A stretch of 64,000 bases of DNA from Chamaecrista fasciculata (Eukaryota; Streptophyta; Magnoliopsida; Fabales; Fabaceae), in NCBI GenBank assembly GCA_003254925.1, contig QANZ01016482.1, positions 320,676 to 384,675 on the forward strand. The letters are read 5' to 3'. This document shows, one piece after another, positions 45,737 through 56,304 of this stretch. Within the stretch, counting starts at the first letter, position 1; each line of letters begins with the position of its first letter. A program made the translations under genes and the position numbers. Below the pieces are notes generated by a model that ran no database searches, was not told where the DNA came from, and saw only the letters and a program-made list of their open reading frames with translations.

Positions 45737-46210
45737 GTCATCCTTTGTAAAGAATTTGTAATTTCAGGGGTGTGTTCCCCTTTCTGAGTTTGTATAGGGC
45801 ATGTGCGCCCTTTTCTATTGAAGAATTGTATGGCTGTGTGGCCAGGATTCATGTGAGGCCGTAAGGCCAATGTTTGGATTAGTGCGATAAATATGCCCGT
45901 TGTAATGCTTTATCTGTTTGATGTGTTTGATACTTGCGCAAGTGTATGTGTGGATGTGCGTGTCCGCCCAACTAAGTTGGCGATCGGACTGGGGGGCTAG
46001 CCAGCCATGAGGTAATGGACCACCATGGCGTATGAGCAACTTCTCGGCTCATGGGCGCGCGGAGCGCTTGGGAGAAAGCTTTTGGAGGCGTCCCTCCTGC
46101 CTTCTAGCTCTTCTTTAGAGCGTCAATAACTTACACGCTGTAAGTTGTATAGATTAGGCTGCGCCTAAGTGAATGTAGTGGAAATAAGTGTGAAATATAC
46201 ACAAGTCGTG

Positions 46211-47634
46211 TGAGATGGTCACTGACCGCACCCGTCGCTAGGTGGCCAAAATACCGGAATAAAATGCACTATAGTGGTGCAATCCGAGTCGATCTCTCGA
46301 GGAACTTTTGTGCAAGGTTTAAAAGCAAACAATACCAAATTATCACTAATTGGGAGAAAGCAACAGGAATTTTGTTCTTTGATTGTTTGTCTAAGACCTA
46401 AAACAATAATTAAATAAAGCAATAATATTTTTGGGGTTTTTGATTAATAAGCAAAAGATAAACAAAAGCGATAAAGATAGATAAGACACTTATTGATGGA
46501 AACACCCAACAGAGGAATTGAATTCGGCCTTCTTAGCTTATAAAGATCGGAGTAATTACTTCACAAACCATTTACTAAAGTTGTCCACTACCGTTAAACA
46601 TAGCAATTAACTCAATTATAAACATAACCAAGATAATCACTTCAATGAAGCTAATGGCGAGATAAAATCAAGAATTCAGGCAACTCTATAACTCAGACTT
46701 AGTTATCAAAGAGAAACTTATCCCAATTATTAGTCAAACCAACTACAACGTATCCGAACGGATCATAATCAAGACAAGAATAATCAATACATATCAGAAT
46801 CCAAAATCCAATCTCAAATTCATAATCAATATCAGAATTACAAGTTCTCTAACCAAGAAAAACTCAAACCCTAATATAAAACGATGAAAAGAGTAAAGTA
46901 AAACTCCCTAAGTGTAGAACCAAGCTCGGGCCTCCTCCAATCCTCTTATGGGTGTGGAATCTAGCTGCTCATGGAGAGATATTTGGCTTCAACAAGCCTC
47001 CTAGCCTCCAAGATAGCCATGGATGAAGGTGGGAGAAAAGAGGGGATGAAGGAGATGGTGTCAAGTGTGTCTCTAGGGTTCCTCCTCATCTAAATGACCT
47101 AAAAACCTCTCATATATGTAAATTTCGGCTCATTCCAAAGAAATCTAGGTCAGAATCATCAAAATCGGGCTTGGGCCAACAAAATTACAAGTTATCGAGA
47201 ACCCGCCGCGGCTGTGCATGGCGGCGGTTCCGGCGGCGGGTTTTCCAGAGAAACCAGCCGCGGCTATGCATGGCGGCGGTTCCGGCGGCGGTTTTTTCAG
47301 CAACTTGAATTCGTTTTCAGTTTGGTCCCTGACTCGTCTCCAAACATCCTTAAGCCATCCTCGAAGCAATGCAGCACTTTGGACTTCATTAAAACCTATC
47401 AAGAACATCGAGAAACTAAGTGAATTCTCTGGATAAAGAGGATCAATCAAGTAATAAAGATTAAACCCGAGAAAACGACACAATTACTCACAAAATAGTC
47501 CAAATAATCATCAAACTTCAAGGCATCATATTTTATCATAAAGGGACATAAAGGCATGCAATTGAATCCCAAATGAATATAAAATGCCCTATAATGTCTC
47601 TAAAATATATGATGAAATATGGTCAGATCACTCA
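46211..47634. mobile_element. Probable solo-LTR-like insertion in the gag-only element
   Basis: Sequence alien to both Tat elements lies between TGAGATGGTCACTGACC and GGTCAGATCACTCA, which form imperfect inverted TG...CA ends. It includes two copies of a GC-rich ~53-bp unit (CATGGCGGCGGTTCCGGCGG, about 47217 and 47269). Left of it the Tat 3' region is recognisable and right of it the 113-bp array starts. No clean target duplication was found (TCGTG against CCGTT), so a solo LTR is likely but not proved. Confidence 0.5.
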
Positions 47635-48290
47635 CCGTTCGCTACGGGAGCCCGGGAAGGTGAATTTGGACAAGCGCGTCCGAGGGTGTAGGGCGTGCGC
47701 CCTCTACCTCATCAGGTAAGATGAGATGTGTAAGCATAAAGCGTGCACCGTTCGCTCCGGGAGCCCTGGAAGGTGCAATTGGACAAGCGCTTCCGAAGGT
47801 GTAGGGCGTGCGCCCTCTACCTCATCAGGTAAGATGAGGTGTGTAAGCATAAAGCGTGCACCGTTCGCTCCGGGAGCCCGGGAAGGTGCAATTGGACAAG
47901 CGCGTCCTAAGGTGTAGGGCGTGCGCCTTCTACCTCATCAGGTAAGATGATGTGTGTAAGCATAAAGCGTGCACCGTTCGCTTCGGGAGCCCGGGAAGGT
48001 GCAATTGGACAAGCGCGTCCTAAGGTGTAGGGCGGGCGCCCTCTACCTCATCAGGCAAGATGAGGTGTGTAAGCATAAAGCGTGCACCGTTCGCTCCGGG
48101 AGCCCGGGAAGGTGCAATTGGACAAGCGCGTCCTAAGGTGTAGGGCGTGCGCCCTCTACCTCATCAGGTAAGATGAGGTGTGTAAGCATAAAGCGTGCAC
48201 CGTTCGCTCCGGGAGCCCGGGAAGGTGCAATTGGACAAGCGCGTCCGAAGTTGTGGGGCGTGCGCCCTCTACCTCATCAGGTAAGGAGAT
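47635..48290. repeat. 113-bp tandem array (~5.8 units)
   Basis: CCGTTCGCT starts units at 47635, 47748, 47861, 47974, 48087 and 48200, exactly 113 bp apart. Units are nearly identical. The unit is homologous to single-copy sequence at about 18040-18130 of the autonomous-type element (the end of the intron-like spacer and the start of the RT ORF), so a spacer/acceptor segment has been amplified. Confidence 0.93.
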
Positions 48291-48527
48291 GTGTAAGCAC
48301 AAGGAGTGCAAGAGGTTTTCCAAAGGGAGATGATATATCATTAAATATTGTTGCCCGCCATGGGTAGGTCGAAGCGTACATAGATGATATAGTTGGGCCT
48401 TAAGCATTTTAGGGGAAGGGAGCTAGCACAAAAGAACATAACAGACATGAAAAGAAAAGATTGCAACTAATCTTAAGGCCGGGCGACTGCTATGCCCATT
48501 TAGAGTTAGCTACAGATCTAAGAGGTG
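48291..48527 (-). other. Intron-like spacer of the gag-only element
   Basis: Homologous, in reverse, to about 17780-18030 of the Tat element (GCCCGCCATGGGTAGG, CTTAAGCATTTTAGGGGAAG). Non-coding. Confidence 0.75.
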
Positions 48528-49532
48528 TCAGCCACTAGTGTGGTCTACCTCGTCACGTAGGTCCGTTATATCCTGGAGCTTGCCGAAACGACTCTCGGAG
48601 GCGAGCTGGTTGTCCTCCTTAAGTATGAAGTCGCTGACTTGCTTCAGCAATGCGTCAAGAGTCTTCGGGTTGGCGAGCGCCAACTCGTTAGAGACCTTGC
48701 CCAGGCGGAGGCCCTGCTTGAAGACGTGGATCGCCACGCTATCCTCCAAATCCTCCACCTCGTGGTAGCGCTCGGAGAAACGCTTGAGGAAGTCCCTGAG
48801 GCTCTCGCTGGAGCCCTGGATGAGGTCCGCCATGACAGTTGACGGTTTCTTGTAGACAATGCTGGTGGCGAAGCGCTTGAGAAAGGCGGCCTCCAGCTCG
48901 TCAAAGTTGTGGATAGAGTAGTCTGGCAGGCGGGCGTACCAGTGGAGTCCTTCCTGGCCAAGTGTGGTGGGAAAGAGTTTGCATTTCTTTCCCTCTGTGA
49001 GGGACGCCAGCTGGACGTTCGCTTGGAACGCCTTCAGGTGCAGGATTGGGTCTGCGGCTGGTTCATAAGGCGCCATTTTGACGGACATCTTGAAGCCCTG
49101 TGGTACAATGTCATGCTGGATGGACAAGGCGAAGGGTCCCTTCTGGGGAATAAAGGTACCCGGCTCGTCCTCAAACCCGGCGGCGGGCGCGTTTTCCTGG
49201 GCCGAACCATCCGTTATGTTGCGGCGGCCGGGATTCGACCTCTGAGGTGTGTTGTGAGCAGAGAGGCTTTGGAATTCGCGACGAAGAGATTCCATCTGCT
49301 CCTTCATCATTCCACGAAAGATGGACATGATGTCCATAGCCTGGAAAGTTTGGCCCGTGGCGCCCATCTCGGTCGTAGGTGGTNTCTCGGTCGCGGGTGG
49401 CGCTACTCGAGAGGGCGCTCCCTCTTCCCGATGTTCCTCCTGTTCTTGGTCCTCCTGAGAGCCAGGGGCATGCTCCTGGGAATCAGAGGGGTCATCCAAA
49501 AGGGGATCGCGAGGGGAGTCGTTATGAGCCAT
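48528..49532 (-). CDS. Tat gag protein, gag-only (334 codons)
   Basis: Structural capsid protein of the retrotransposon particle. Start ATG at 49532 (MAHNDSPRDPLLDDPSDSQE). The gag core follows, with KLFPTTLGQEGLHWYARLPD, SSESLRDFLKRFSERYHEVE and AIHVFKQGLRLGKV, and no stop. After SRFGKLQDI it jumps to TDLRDEVDHTSG and a stop, which is the natural end of the longer gag-PR ORF in the sister element (LRYEVDRASG). Zinc knuckle and protease are thus removed by one in-frame deletion of about 1.15 kb relative to the sister. An N at 49384 hides one residue. Still open, so it may be expressed. Confidence 0.88.
   Translation of the reverse strand: MAHNDSPRDPLLDDPSDSQEHAPGSQEDQEQEEHREEGAPSRVAPPATEXPPTTEMGATGQTFQAMDIMSIFRGMMKEQMESLRREFQSLSAHNTPQRSNPGRRNITDGSAQENAPAAGFEDEPGTFIPQKGPFALSIQHDIVPQGFKMSVKMAPYEPAADPILHLKAFQANVQLASLTEGKKCKLFPTTLGQEGLHWYARLPDYSIHNFDELEAAFLKRFATSIVYKKPSTVMADLIQGSSESLRDFLKRFSERYHEVEDLEDSVAIHVFKQGLRLGKVSNELALANPKTLDALLKQVSDFILKEDNQLASESRFGKLQDITDLRDEVDHTSG
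49384..49384. other. Single-N join inside gag
   Basis: Sits in a short local duplication (GGTCGTAGGTGG / GGTCGCGGGTGG). Copy number of the repeat may be wrong in the assembly. Confidence 0.8.
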
Positions 49533-49565
49533 AGCAAGGTGGAGATCACCTAGTTCACCGAGGTA

Positions 49566-49566
49566 N
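49566..49566. other. Single-N join in the gag leader
   Basis: Also in a local duplication (CCTAGTTCACCGAGGTA then CCTAGTTTAACGAGGTA). Confidence 0.8.
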
Positions 49567-49671
49567 CCTAGTTTAACGAGGTAAACGTTGGTGAGTTAGC
49601 TTTTGTAAAGAAAAAAGCAATAGAGGGCGAGCGTGGAAGCCCGCAGAGTTCAGCATGTGAGGAGGAGGGTT

Positions 49672-49689
49672 CCCCACGGTCGGCGCCAA
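49672..49689 (-). promoter_or_regulatory. Primer-binding site of the gag-only element
   Basis: The minus strand reads TTGGCGCCGACCGTGGGG directly after the 5' LTR end TTTATCA. TGGCGCCG at the start of a PBS is usual for Tat and Athila relatives. Confidence 0.8.
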
Positions 49690-50295
49690 TGATAAACTAG
49701 AAAATGGGCAGCACTTACCTAGTTCACCGGTTGTGGGCTGCAAGAGCCAAGAGTCGAACAAGAACCTGCAAAAGCTTCACAGGGGGGCCCTGCGAAGAGT
49801 ACTCCGACGCTCAAGTTAGTAAGAGAGAGAGATATGGGAGCAAGAGAGTTCTGAAGTGTAAAGAGTAGCTAACATTAAACTGCTGAGTTGAGCTCTATTT
49901 ATAGAGCAGGGGGAGAGAGGTGGTCAGCGCACGGGGCGGACCACGTAGCCAGACACGATCTCCACCAACGGAGATGGTGGAGACCGGGATTTGCGGAGCA
50001 AGGCAATCGTGGTGATTGCGTGTCGTCTCGCATGGCGGGCGCCATGAGATTGGAGAACGTGGGTGTGACTAAGGTCGTGACCCACGATCTCCCTCAGCGA
50101 AGTTTGCGGGATAAGGCAGTCGTGGGTGACTGAGTGTTAATCTGAAGGCGGGCGCCATGATCCTGGGTGGAGGGGGGCCGCCCCTAATTGTGCGGAGGGC
50201 ACTTGATTGGTTCGAGCGTGCTTTGCAGGGTGTGAAGGGGAGAAGAGGCCCGGTGCGAGGGCCGTTTAGGCGTACGCCCAAATAGTGATGTATCA
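49690..50295 (-). repeat. 5' LTR of the gag-only element (606 bp)
   Basis: Minus strand TGATACATCACTATTTGG to CTAGTTTATCA, with the TATA box (CTATAAATAG, about 49894-49903) and the motif TTGAGCGTCGGAG. Confidence 0.93.
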
Positions 50296-50300
50296 TATAT

Positions 50301-50960
50301 ATATATAATTTATATATAACAAATTAATTGATCTATCAAAAGATAGATAAATTGATAAATCCCTAAATAATTTAATTTGTTTTTCTTTTTGGTTGCCCCA
50401 TTTGGCATTCGAAGTTTTGTCTTGATTCATTTAGATTCAACTTACATCGCGCACTTGATTATAGTAAAAGTTTTTCAATAAAAATAACATTCACTAAATT
50501 AGAATTAACCTTGAAGCACCACCCCCAAACTTTTTTAACATAATGACTTTATGAAAATTGAGTATGAGAGTAGGTTAAATGTGCAGAGTGATAAAAAAGA
50601 AAGGGGAGGGCCCAAGATCAAGCATGGCCCAGTTCGAAAGAAAATGGGCTCAGGCCTAATTTTTACTAATTATTGCCGCCTAGAACCCGACCTATATTTT
50701 AACTCTGCTTGGCCCGTAATTAGATCTAGGCTAGACAAGCAATAAAAAATAAAAATAGAGATTTGTCCATTCATCTATCTTTTTATAGATTATTTTATAT
50801 ATAAATAAGAACCATGTAGATCAATAAACAAAAAAAAAATGATCAAAAAAGGTATCAAAAAACACTTTTTTTATACTGGATCACTCTATCAAAACTTCAA
50901 AAATATCAATTTTTTGGGCCTGATTCAAAAATATCATTCTTCCCATCACTCTTTTCTTTA
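50301..50960. other. AT-rich spacer
   Basis: No gene seen. A small plus-strand ORF (50551-50745) has no recognisable features. Confidence 0.5.
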
Positions 50961-50963
50961 TGG

Positions 50964-51311
50964 CTAGAGTGTACTTTTGATTTTGGCAAAAGTTTCAATT
51001 TGGTTCCATAATTTTTTTTGTTGCAATTTTGGTCTCATATCTTCTCAAACGTCACATCGTTGGTCTCAAACTGATTTTCATCTATTTTCTACCGTTAAAG
51101 ATGATCTGACATACTGAGTTGAATAATGACGTGACAAATATGGGTGAAGTGGATTTAACGGCAGATAATGGATGAACATCAACTTGGGACCAACGGTGAG
51201 ACGTTTTTAAAAGTTATGGGACCAAAATTGAAACAAAAAAAGTTATGGAACCAAATTGAGACCTTTGCTAAAGTTATGGGACCAAAGTTGTAACAAAAAA
51301 AATTATGAGAC
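50964..51311. mobile_element. Foldback MITE truncated by the LARD-like element
   Basis: Left arm (AGTGTACTTTTGATTTTGGC, AATTTGGTTCCATAATTTTT) and right arm (GACCAAAATTGAAAC-type, ATGGAACCAAATTGAGACC) are inverse. The right arm stops at GAGAC, where the LTR TGATGAACC starts, so the end of the element is missing or displaced. Confidence 0.6.
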
Positions 51312-54300
51312 TGATGAACCAGGATTTGGCCGGGGGTCGTTTCCCGGTTCGCTGCAAGATTTTCCTGCAAGACAATGAACCACAGGGGGGGTCCCCTGTG
51401 ATTCACCTCCGAAGTTTAAGTTAGTAAGAGTATGAGCTAGCATGAGTAGCGTGTGAGTAATGAGTTACGTACCTTTCATAGGGTTACCATCTTGTATTTA
51501 TAGGCTTTTTGAGGAGAGTCCCCAACAAACCAACTTCCTTGATTGTAGAAGAGATATTTTGAGTGATATGGGAGGTGAATCATTGGGCCAAGGGCCTCTT
51601 CTGCCAATTGGGCCTCCTAATTATTGGGCCTATTATCACTAGTCCCAACAAAAGAAGTGAAGTTCTGTCCCCATGAGATGTGTCCCCACGAGTGGATGAC
51701 AGATACAACGTTTTTCGTTGGTTTATTTTGAGGCGCTTTGTCCTTCCATTTCTGGTGCTTGGGCGTTTATCCTGATCAGGATTGATTCAAGATGTGCCTT
51801 GCACTGCCTGTGCATCTTTGTTGCTTGGGCGCTCATGCGCTTTGATCTCCTTAGCGGCGTCGTGCCATTTAGGCGTTCTTGTCTGCCTAAAGGCTTCCTG
51901 GTCCGATTATGCATTCGGCCTGAACTTTGCCATTTGGACATAGTCAGATATTTGGGCTACTACCACTAGCCCCTTCGAAAGAAGTGAGATTGTGTTCCCA
52001 CGAGGGGAGTCCCGCTTAACGACGTGGTCGTTCGCTCATAATTTCCTGATGGCGCCATTGGCGTCCTCGTTCCGTTTTGAGTATTTTCATGTTCATAGCC
52101 TCATGGCTTACGGCGTCCATGATTTTGGCGCGCTCACTGGGGAGGTTTGAGACTTAGTTTTCATTTGATTCTCCTGAAGACCTTGGCGGTCTTTGTGTTA
52201 GGTTGCCATGCTTTCCATGAAGTCGCTGGGACTTAATTATGAGGGCGATGGCCCGTAGTCGCGGGTAAGAACGCCATGCCTTCCGCGAGGGTGCTGGGAC
52301 CCAAAGTTGATGTTCGATACATGCGCATGTTTTTGTGGCTAGCCTCCCAAGGGATGATGTCCGCATGGGGTGTGGGTGCCATTTTTTAAGATATTTGGGC
52401 GCTGGTGCCCCTAACATGTTTGTTATTAACTTATGCTTGGTTTACTTTGATTTTCCCTACGTTGCAACGCGTTTTTAACTTGCATTTTCGCGATTCGATC
52501 GCTATGTTTGTTTGCACACTAAGGTGCTGCCTCGCGATGGGCACGCTTCGAGCGTTTTGCGTATCATACGCTAAGTTTTGACTAGTCAACCAAGGGAGGG
52601 ACGGTCCGCATGGTAGTGAGTGCCATACTCACAAGGCTCCTTCGAGGGCCTTTTCGCTGCTGTGCCGAAGGGGTCCCCTCGAGCAGCGCTGACTTCATTT
52701 ACGGTTGAAGGAAAGAAAGTAGATTTCATTGATATAAAATCTTAGTACAATTGGCGCCAAGGCCTTGTTTTGCCTTGTAATTGTAGAGTTGCGCCTAATT
52801 AGGCTCCGATTGTGGATTGGTGTGTGTCAGACGCCTGATGAGGCGTGACTTTTGTTTTCCTTAAGGCGGATGCGAATGTCATTTGGATCGAATTTGTCTG
52901 AGGCTTTGTCGCCGATTTTGGCTAGACATCTGTCTAATATAATCTCAGTATAAACTGTTAGTTTAATGATAAATGAATCCATCAAAAGAATTGAGAATAA
53001 TAATTAATGCTTGCAGCAAAACTTTTTACACTATTGTTTATTTAGAGTATACCACTCTTCTCCTTCCCATGAAATGCTCCAAGTTGGGAGGCTTTTTTGC
53101 CTCATCCTACAAAGTTCAAAAAATTATCAAATGAATTTAATTGCTCAATCATTTTTATGGGGCGCCCATATCCATAGCGGCGCCTCGCGTACTGCGGCGC
53201 TTACTCTTACGACAACGCCCACGCCGGTGTAAGGATTTCCAAGTGCTGAGAAGTGCCTGAGTTCTTAAATAAAGAAGCTGATGAGTCATCACATAATATC
53301 AATGCCAAGTCAGTGTTTGTTAGCATTTATGAGAAAGACTAAAACAATATCGTTTAGCTATGCCTTGCCTTTTGAAAAATGGCAGTGAAACCAATCATTC
53401 GATGCGCATTATTATTCAAACAAGTTCAATGAAATTGAGCCAAGGGCCACAAAGGATTTTATATATCCGTTAAAAAATTCGAAAATAAAAGTATCATGAT
53501 ACCTGACAGTAATAGTGGTATAATGAAGTTGGAGCAAAATCTTTGCTCTTACTGTAGTCCTTATCAAGGCTACCCCTGTCTTTAAGAAGTGTAATTCAAA
53601 TGCTCGGGGCATGGGTAAGGCGTTAGTGACAACATTGTAAAAGTTGTGCCCAGTAAATTAAAAGTTATTTTCATCCACAGAAAAAGTCATCAAATAAGCA
53701 TGCAAAGTGCGCAAATACAACGTAAGCATCCAAATCAGTCAAAACATATGACATTGAAACTTTCCAATCTCCTAGCCTCGAAATCAACCCGTTATGGGCA
53801 TATTCAAAGTTTATCCATATAGCTAACCATGTACAATTGTGATTACTTTATCAAAGTAAAACAAGCAAAAATGTAATTATGTTTTTAACTTTTTCAAAGT
53901 TTTCGTAGTCATTATGTCAAATACCTCATGTGCCTTCTAGTTCGAATCTAAAATTTTGTTCAAGCTGTGACAGCAATTTTAAAGCAAGTGCTAGCATACC
54001 GAGTCCCATTTTAAAGAGAGACGTTTAAAAGTTAAACATATCTGATAAACCACGCTCGCGGCAGCGCCTGTATTCACATTGGCGTCCACGCCCGTATTCA
54101 TGTTGGCGTCCACACCTGTATTCATATTGGCGTCCGTGCCTGTATTCCTATTGGCGTTCACGCCCGTATTCATATTGGCGTCCGCACCTGAATTCATATT
54201 GGCGTCTGTGCCTGTATTCCTATTGGCGTCCGCGCTCCCATCGGCGCCCACATTTACGGCGGTGGCGCCCGTGCCGTTGGTGGCAGCTTAATTTAGTATA

Positions 54301-56304
54301 AACTTGCATTCCGCTTGGTCAGGACCGCCAACTGGTAACATGGGACCTTTAATAAGGTGCTTGTACGTAGCTGTTATTGACGCATGGTATTTTGTAACAA
54401 AATACACTTGAGGCGTGAATTCTTCCTCACTAAGTCCTGCATCACTTTATTACAATAAAAGTGTCCTTCCAAGACAAGTGGTTAAACACATGTATTTATG
54501 CGTATTGAGCAACATGTAAGAGAAAATACTCATGGACCATGTATAAATGGGGTTTTATTTTGTCATAATTCATTAGGCATAGAAACTGCTTTTGAGTAAA
54601 AGAGTGTATGTAGTCAAGCTAATCAAACAGCAAAATAGAGAAATAACTAGACTTGGTTTCACAATAGCACATTGGTGGGTCCCTCCACAAATATAAACAA
54701 ATATAGTTTGGTCATCACATTTGGATTGCTTCTTTATGTAGCATGCACGTGTCACCACTCTAGATGCGACAAATTGTCTATAGGTTAGGCTAAATGTCAC
54801 CACTAGCTATAACAGAATGCCATGGGCTGCTTTCTAATAAATAAGCAACAAAATCAATAAGTATGGCCATTTGAAACTAGTCATTTGAAAGACAGGAGAA
54901 CTGATGCAGTGCTAGTCTGTATAATTGAAACAACAGAGGATCCCAACCATAGGTTGACAATAAAAAAATATGGGATTACGCATTTTACAGTTTGAAACAT
55001 GATCGGGGTATCATATCTCCACCCCAATTAGAATAGGATCGAACATCATATACAGATATCATTTAAACAATTTTAAACATAGATAGTGAGTAAAAAAAAA
55101 AAAATAAAAATAAAAAAAATAAAAAATAATCATATGCAGGATTTAAAAAATCATAGATCAGCAAATTGGGGTGAAAGCTGAATTTTAGACACAACGTATA
55201 TGAACTACATTGTTTGGGACCTGAAGGTGACGTAAATGTTCTCCAACCAAGAGAGTGAGTAAAGCGTGTGTATAAATGTATAAGGGCGTTCATGCACCAT
55301 ATGCCAGGAAAATAAATGCACATAGGATTGTCATATGTGGAATTCTATAAATGCATGTATTTGGTTTTAAGTGACAAGAATAGTCATCCATCTCAATGTA
55401 AAATTCATGGGTAAGAAAGGGACTAAACTGCAAAGCAAAAAAGTTATCGTAACTTATGTTAAAAGTGATTGTAGGCATGAAAGAAAAGTATGTATGAGTC
55501 TAAAAGACATGCATAGTCATTACAGGACTGACAGAGGGCCAAAAAATGAGAGTGTAATATATAGGACTTTGATAACGATCCCACCTTCCAGTACCCATTT
55601 TTGAAATTTTGGGATTAATTAGTGAACAGTCAGATGTACCAATTTTGTGTAGATAGTCATATACACAGTGCATAGTCATACGATTGTAAAATCAACAGGC
55701 TCCTTGAAATAAGGCTGGGCAAATAGGTAAGCAATTAAGCATGCATGTAGTCAAGCTATACAAACAACAAATTGGACTTTGCGTAAAGAAAGCAATAGAC
55801 TTGGTCTCACAATGGCGCACTTAAACACAAGTTGCAGGATATCATTTTTTGCCATAGAGTAAACACGTCATGTGTATTCAATGTAATAGCCAAATAAAAG
55901 AAGCTTATTTGAGTCACAATATCATGTGGAGCCAACAATTTATTTGCATCCAAGTCAATCAAAGTATGTGGCATTGAAACTTTATTTCATATATTTTTTT
56001 TTTTTTGAATCTCTCTATTTAGTCCCTACGAAGTGTCAACTTGTGGGTATCCAAAGTGCAACTGTACTAAGAGCATATATGGTTGAAACTGAAAAAATCA
56101 ACAGGCTTTTGAAGCTGGATTTTAAGTAACAGAGAGCAAATGGGCAAGCATGCATATCATTTTATCAAAGCTTTTCACAGGCATTTTGTCAAACACCTAG
56201 TAGGCATTCTACTTTCTCAGCAATTTCAAGTCTAAGTAAGACATATGCATACCCAACAATTGTCAAACAAATTCTAGGTATGGAGAAATGCAATTTAATC
56301 ACAG
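51312..56304 (-). repeat. LARD-like LTR, left copy (~5.0 kb)
   Basis: TG...CA ends. In minus sense the TATA box is near 51494-51503. It contains a minisatellite (54064-54250) and diverged internal repeats (for example TAGTCAAGCTAATCAAACAG near 54611 and TAGTCAAGCTATACAAACAA near 55748). No protein domain is seen in the whole length. Confidence 0.8.
54064..54250. repeat. 24-bp minisatellite, left LTR
   Basis: About eight units of the type ATTCATATTGGCGTCCACGCCTGT. Being 8 codons long it is open on both strands (DANMNTGV repeats on the minus strand, STPVFILA on the plus strand). Confidence 0.9.

Larger units (their letters stand above)
44207..50295 (-). mobile_element. Non-autonomous gag-only Tat retrotransposon
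   Basis: A complete 6.1-kb element in minus orientation with 5-bp duplications TATAT (44202-44206 and 50296-50300). Order in its own sense: 5' LTR (49690-50295), PBS, gag, intron-like spacer, 113-bp array, an insertion, a 3' region with a remnant of the antisense gene, a GC-rich array, PPT and the 3' LTR (44207-44897). RT, RNase H and INT are missing altogether. LTR borders, PBS, PPT, gag and spacer are homologous to 14480-27929, so it is a deletion derivative of the same lineage that must use its proteins in trans. The LTRs differ at few bases, apart from one 85-bp duplication, which suggests a young insertion. Confidence 0.92.

Noticed and set aside
47635-48290. CRISPR-like regular repeat spacing
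   Set aside because: Units of 113 bp are contiguous with no unique spacers. It is a plain tandem array in a plant retroelement.
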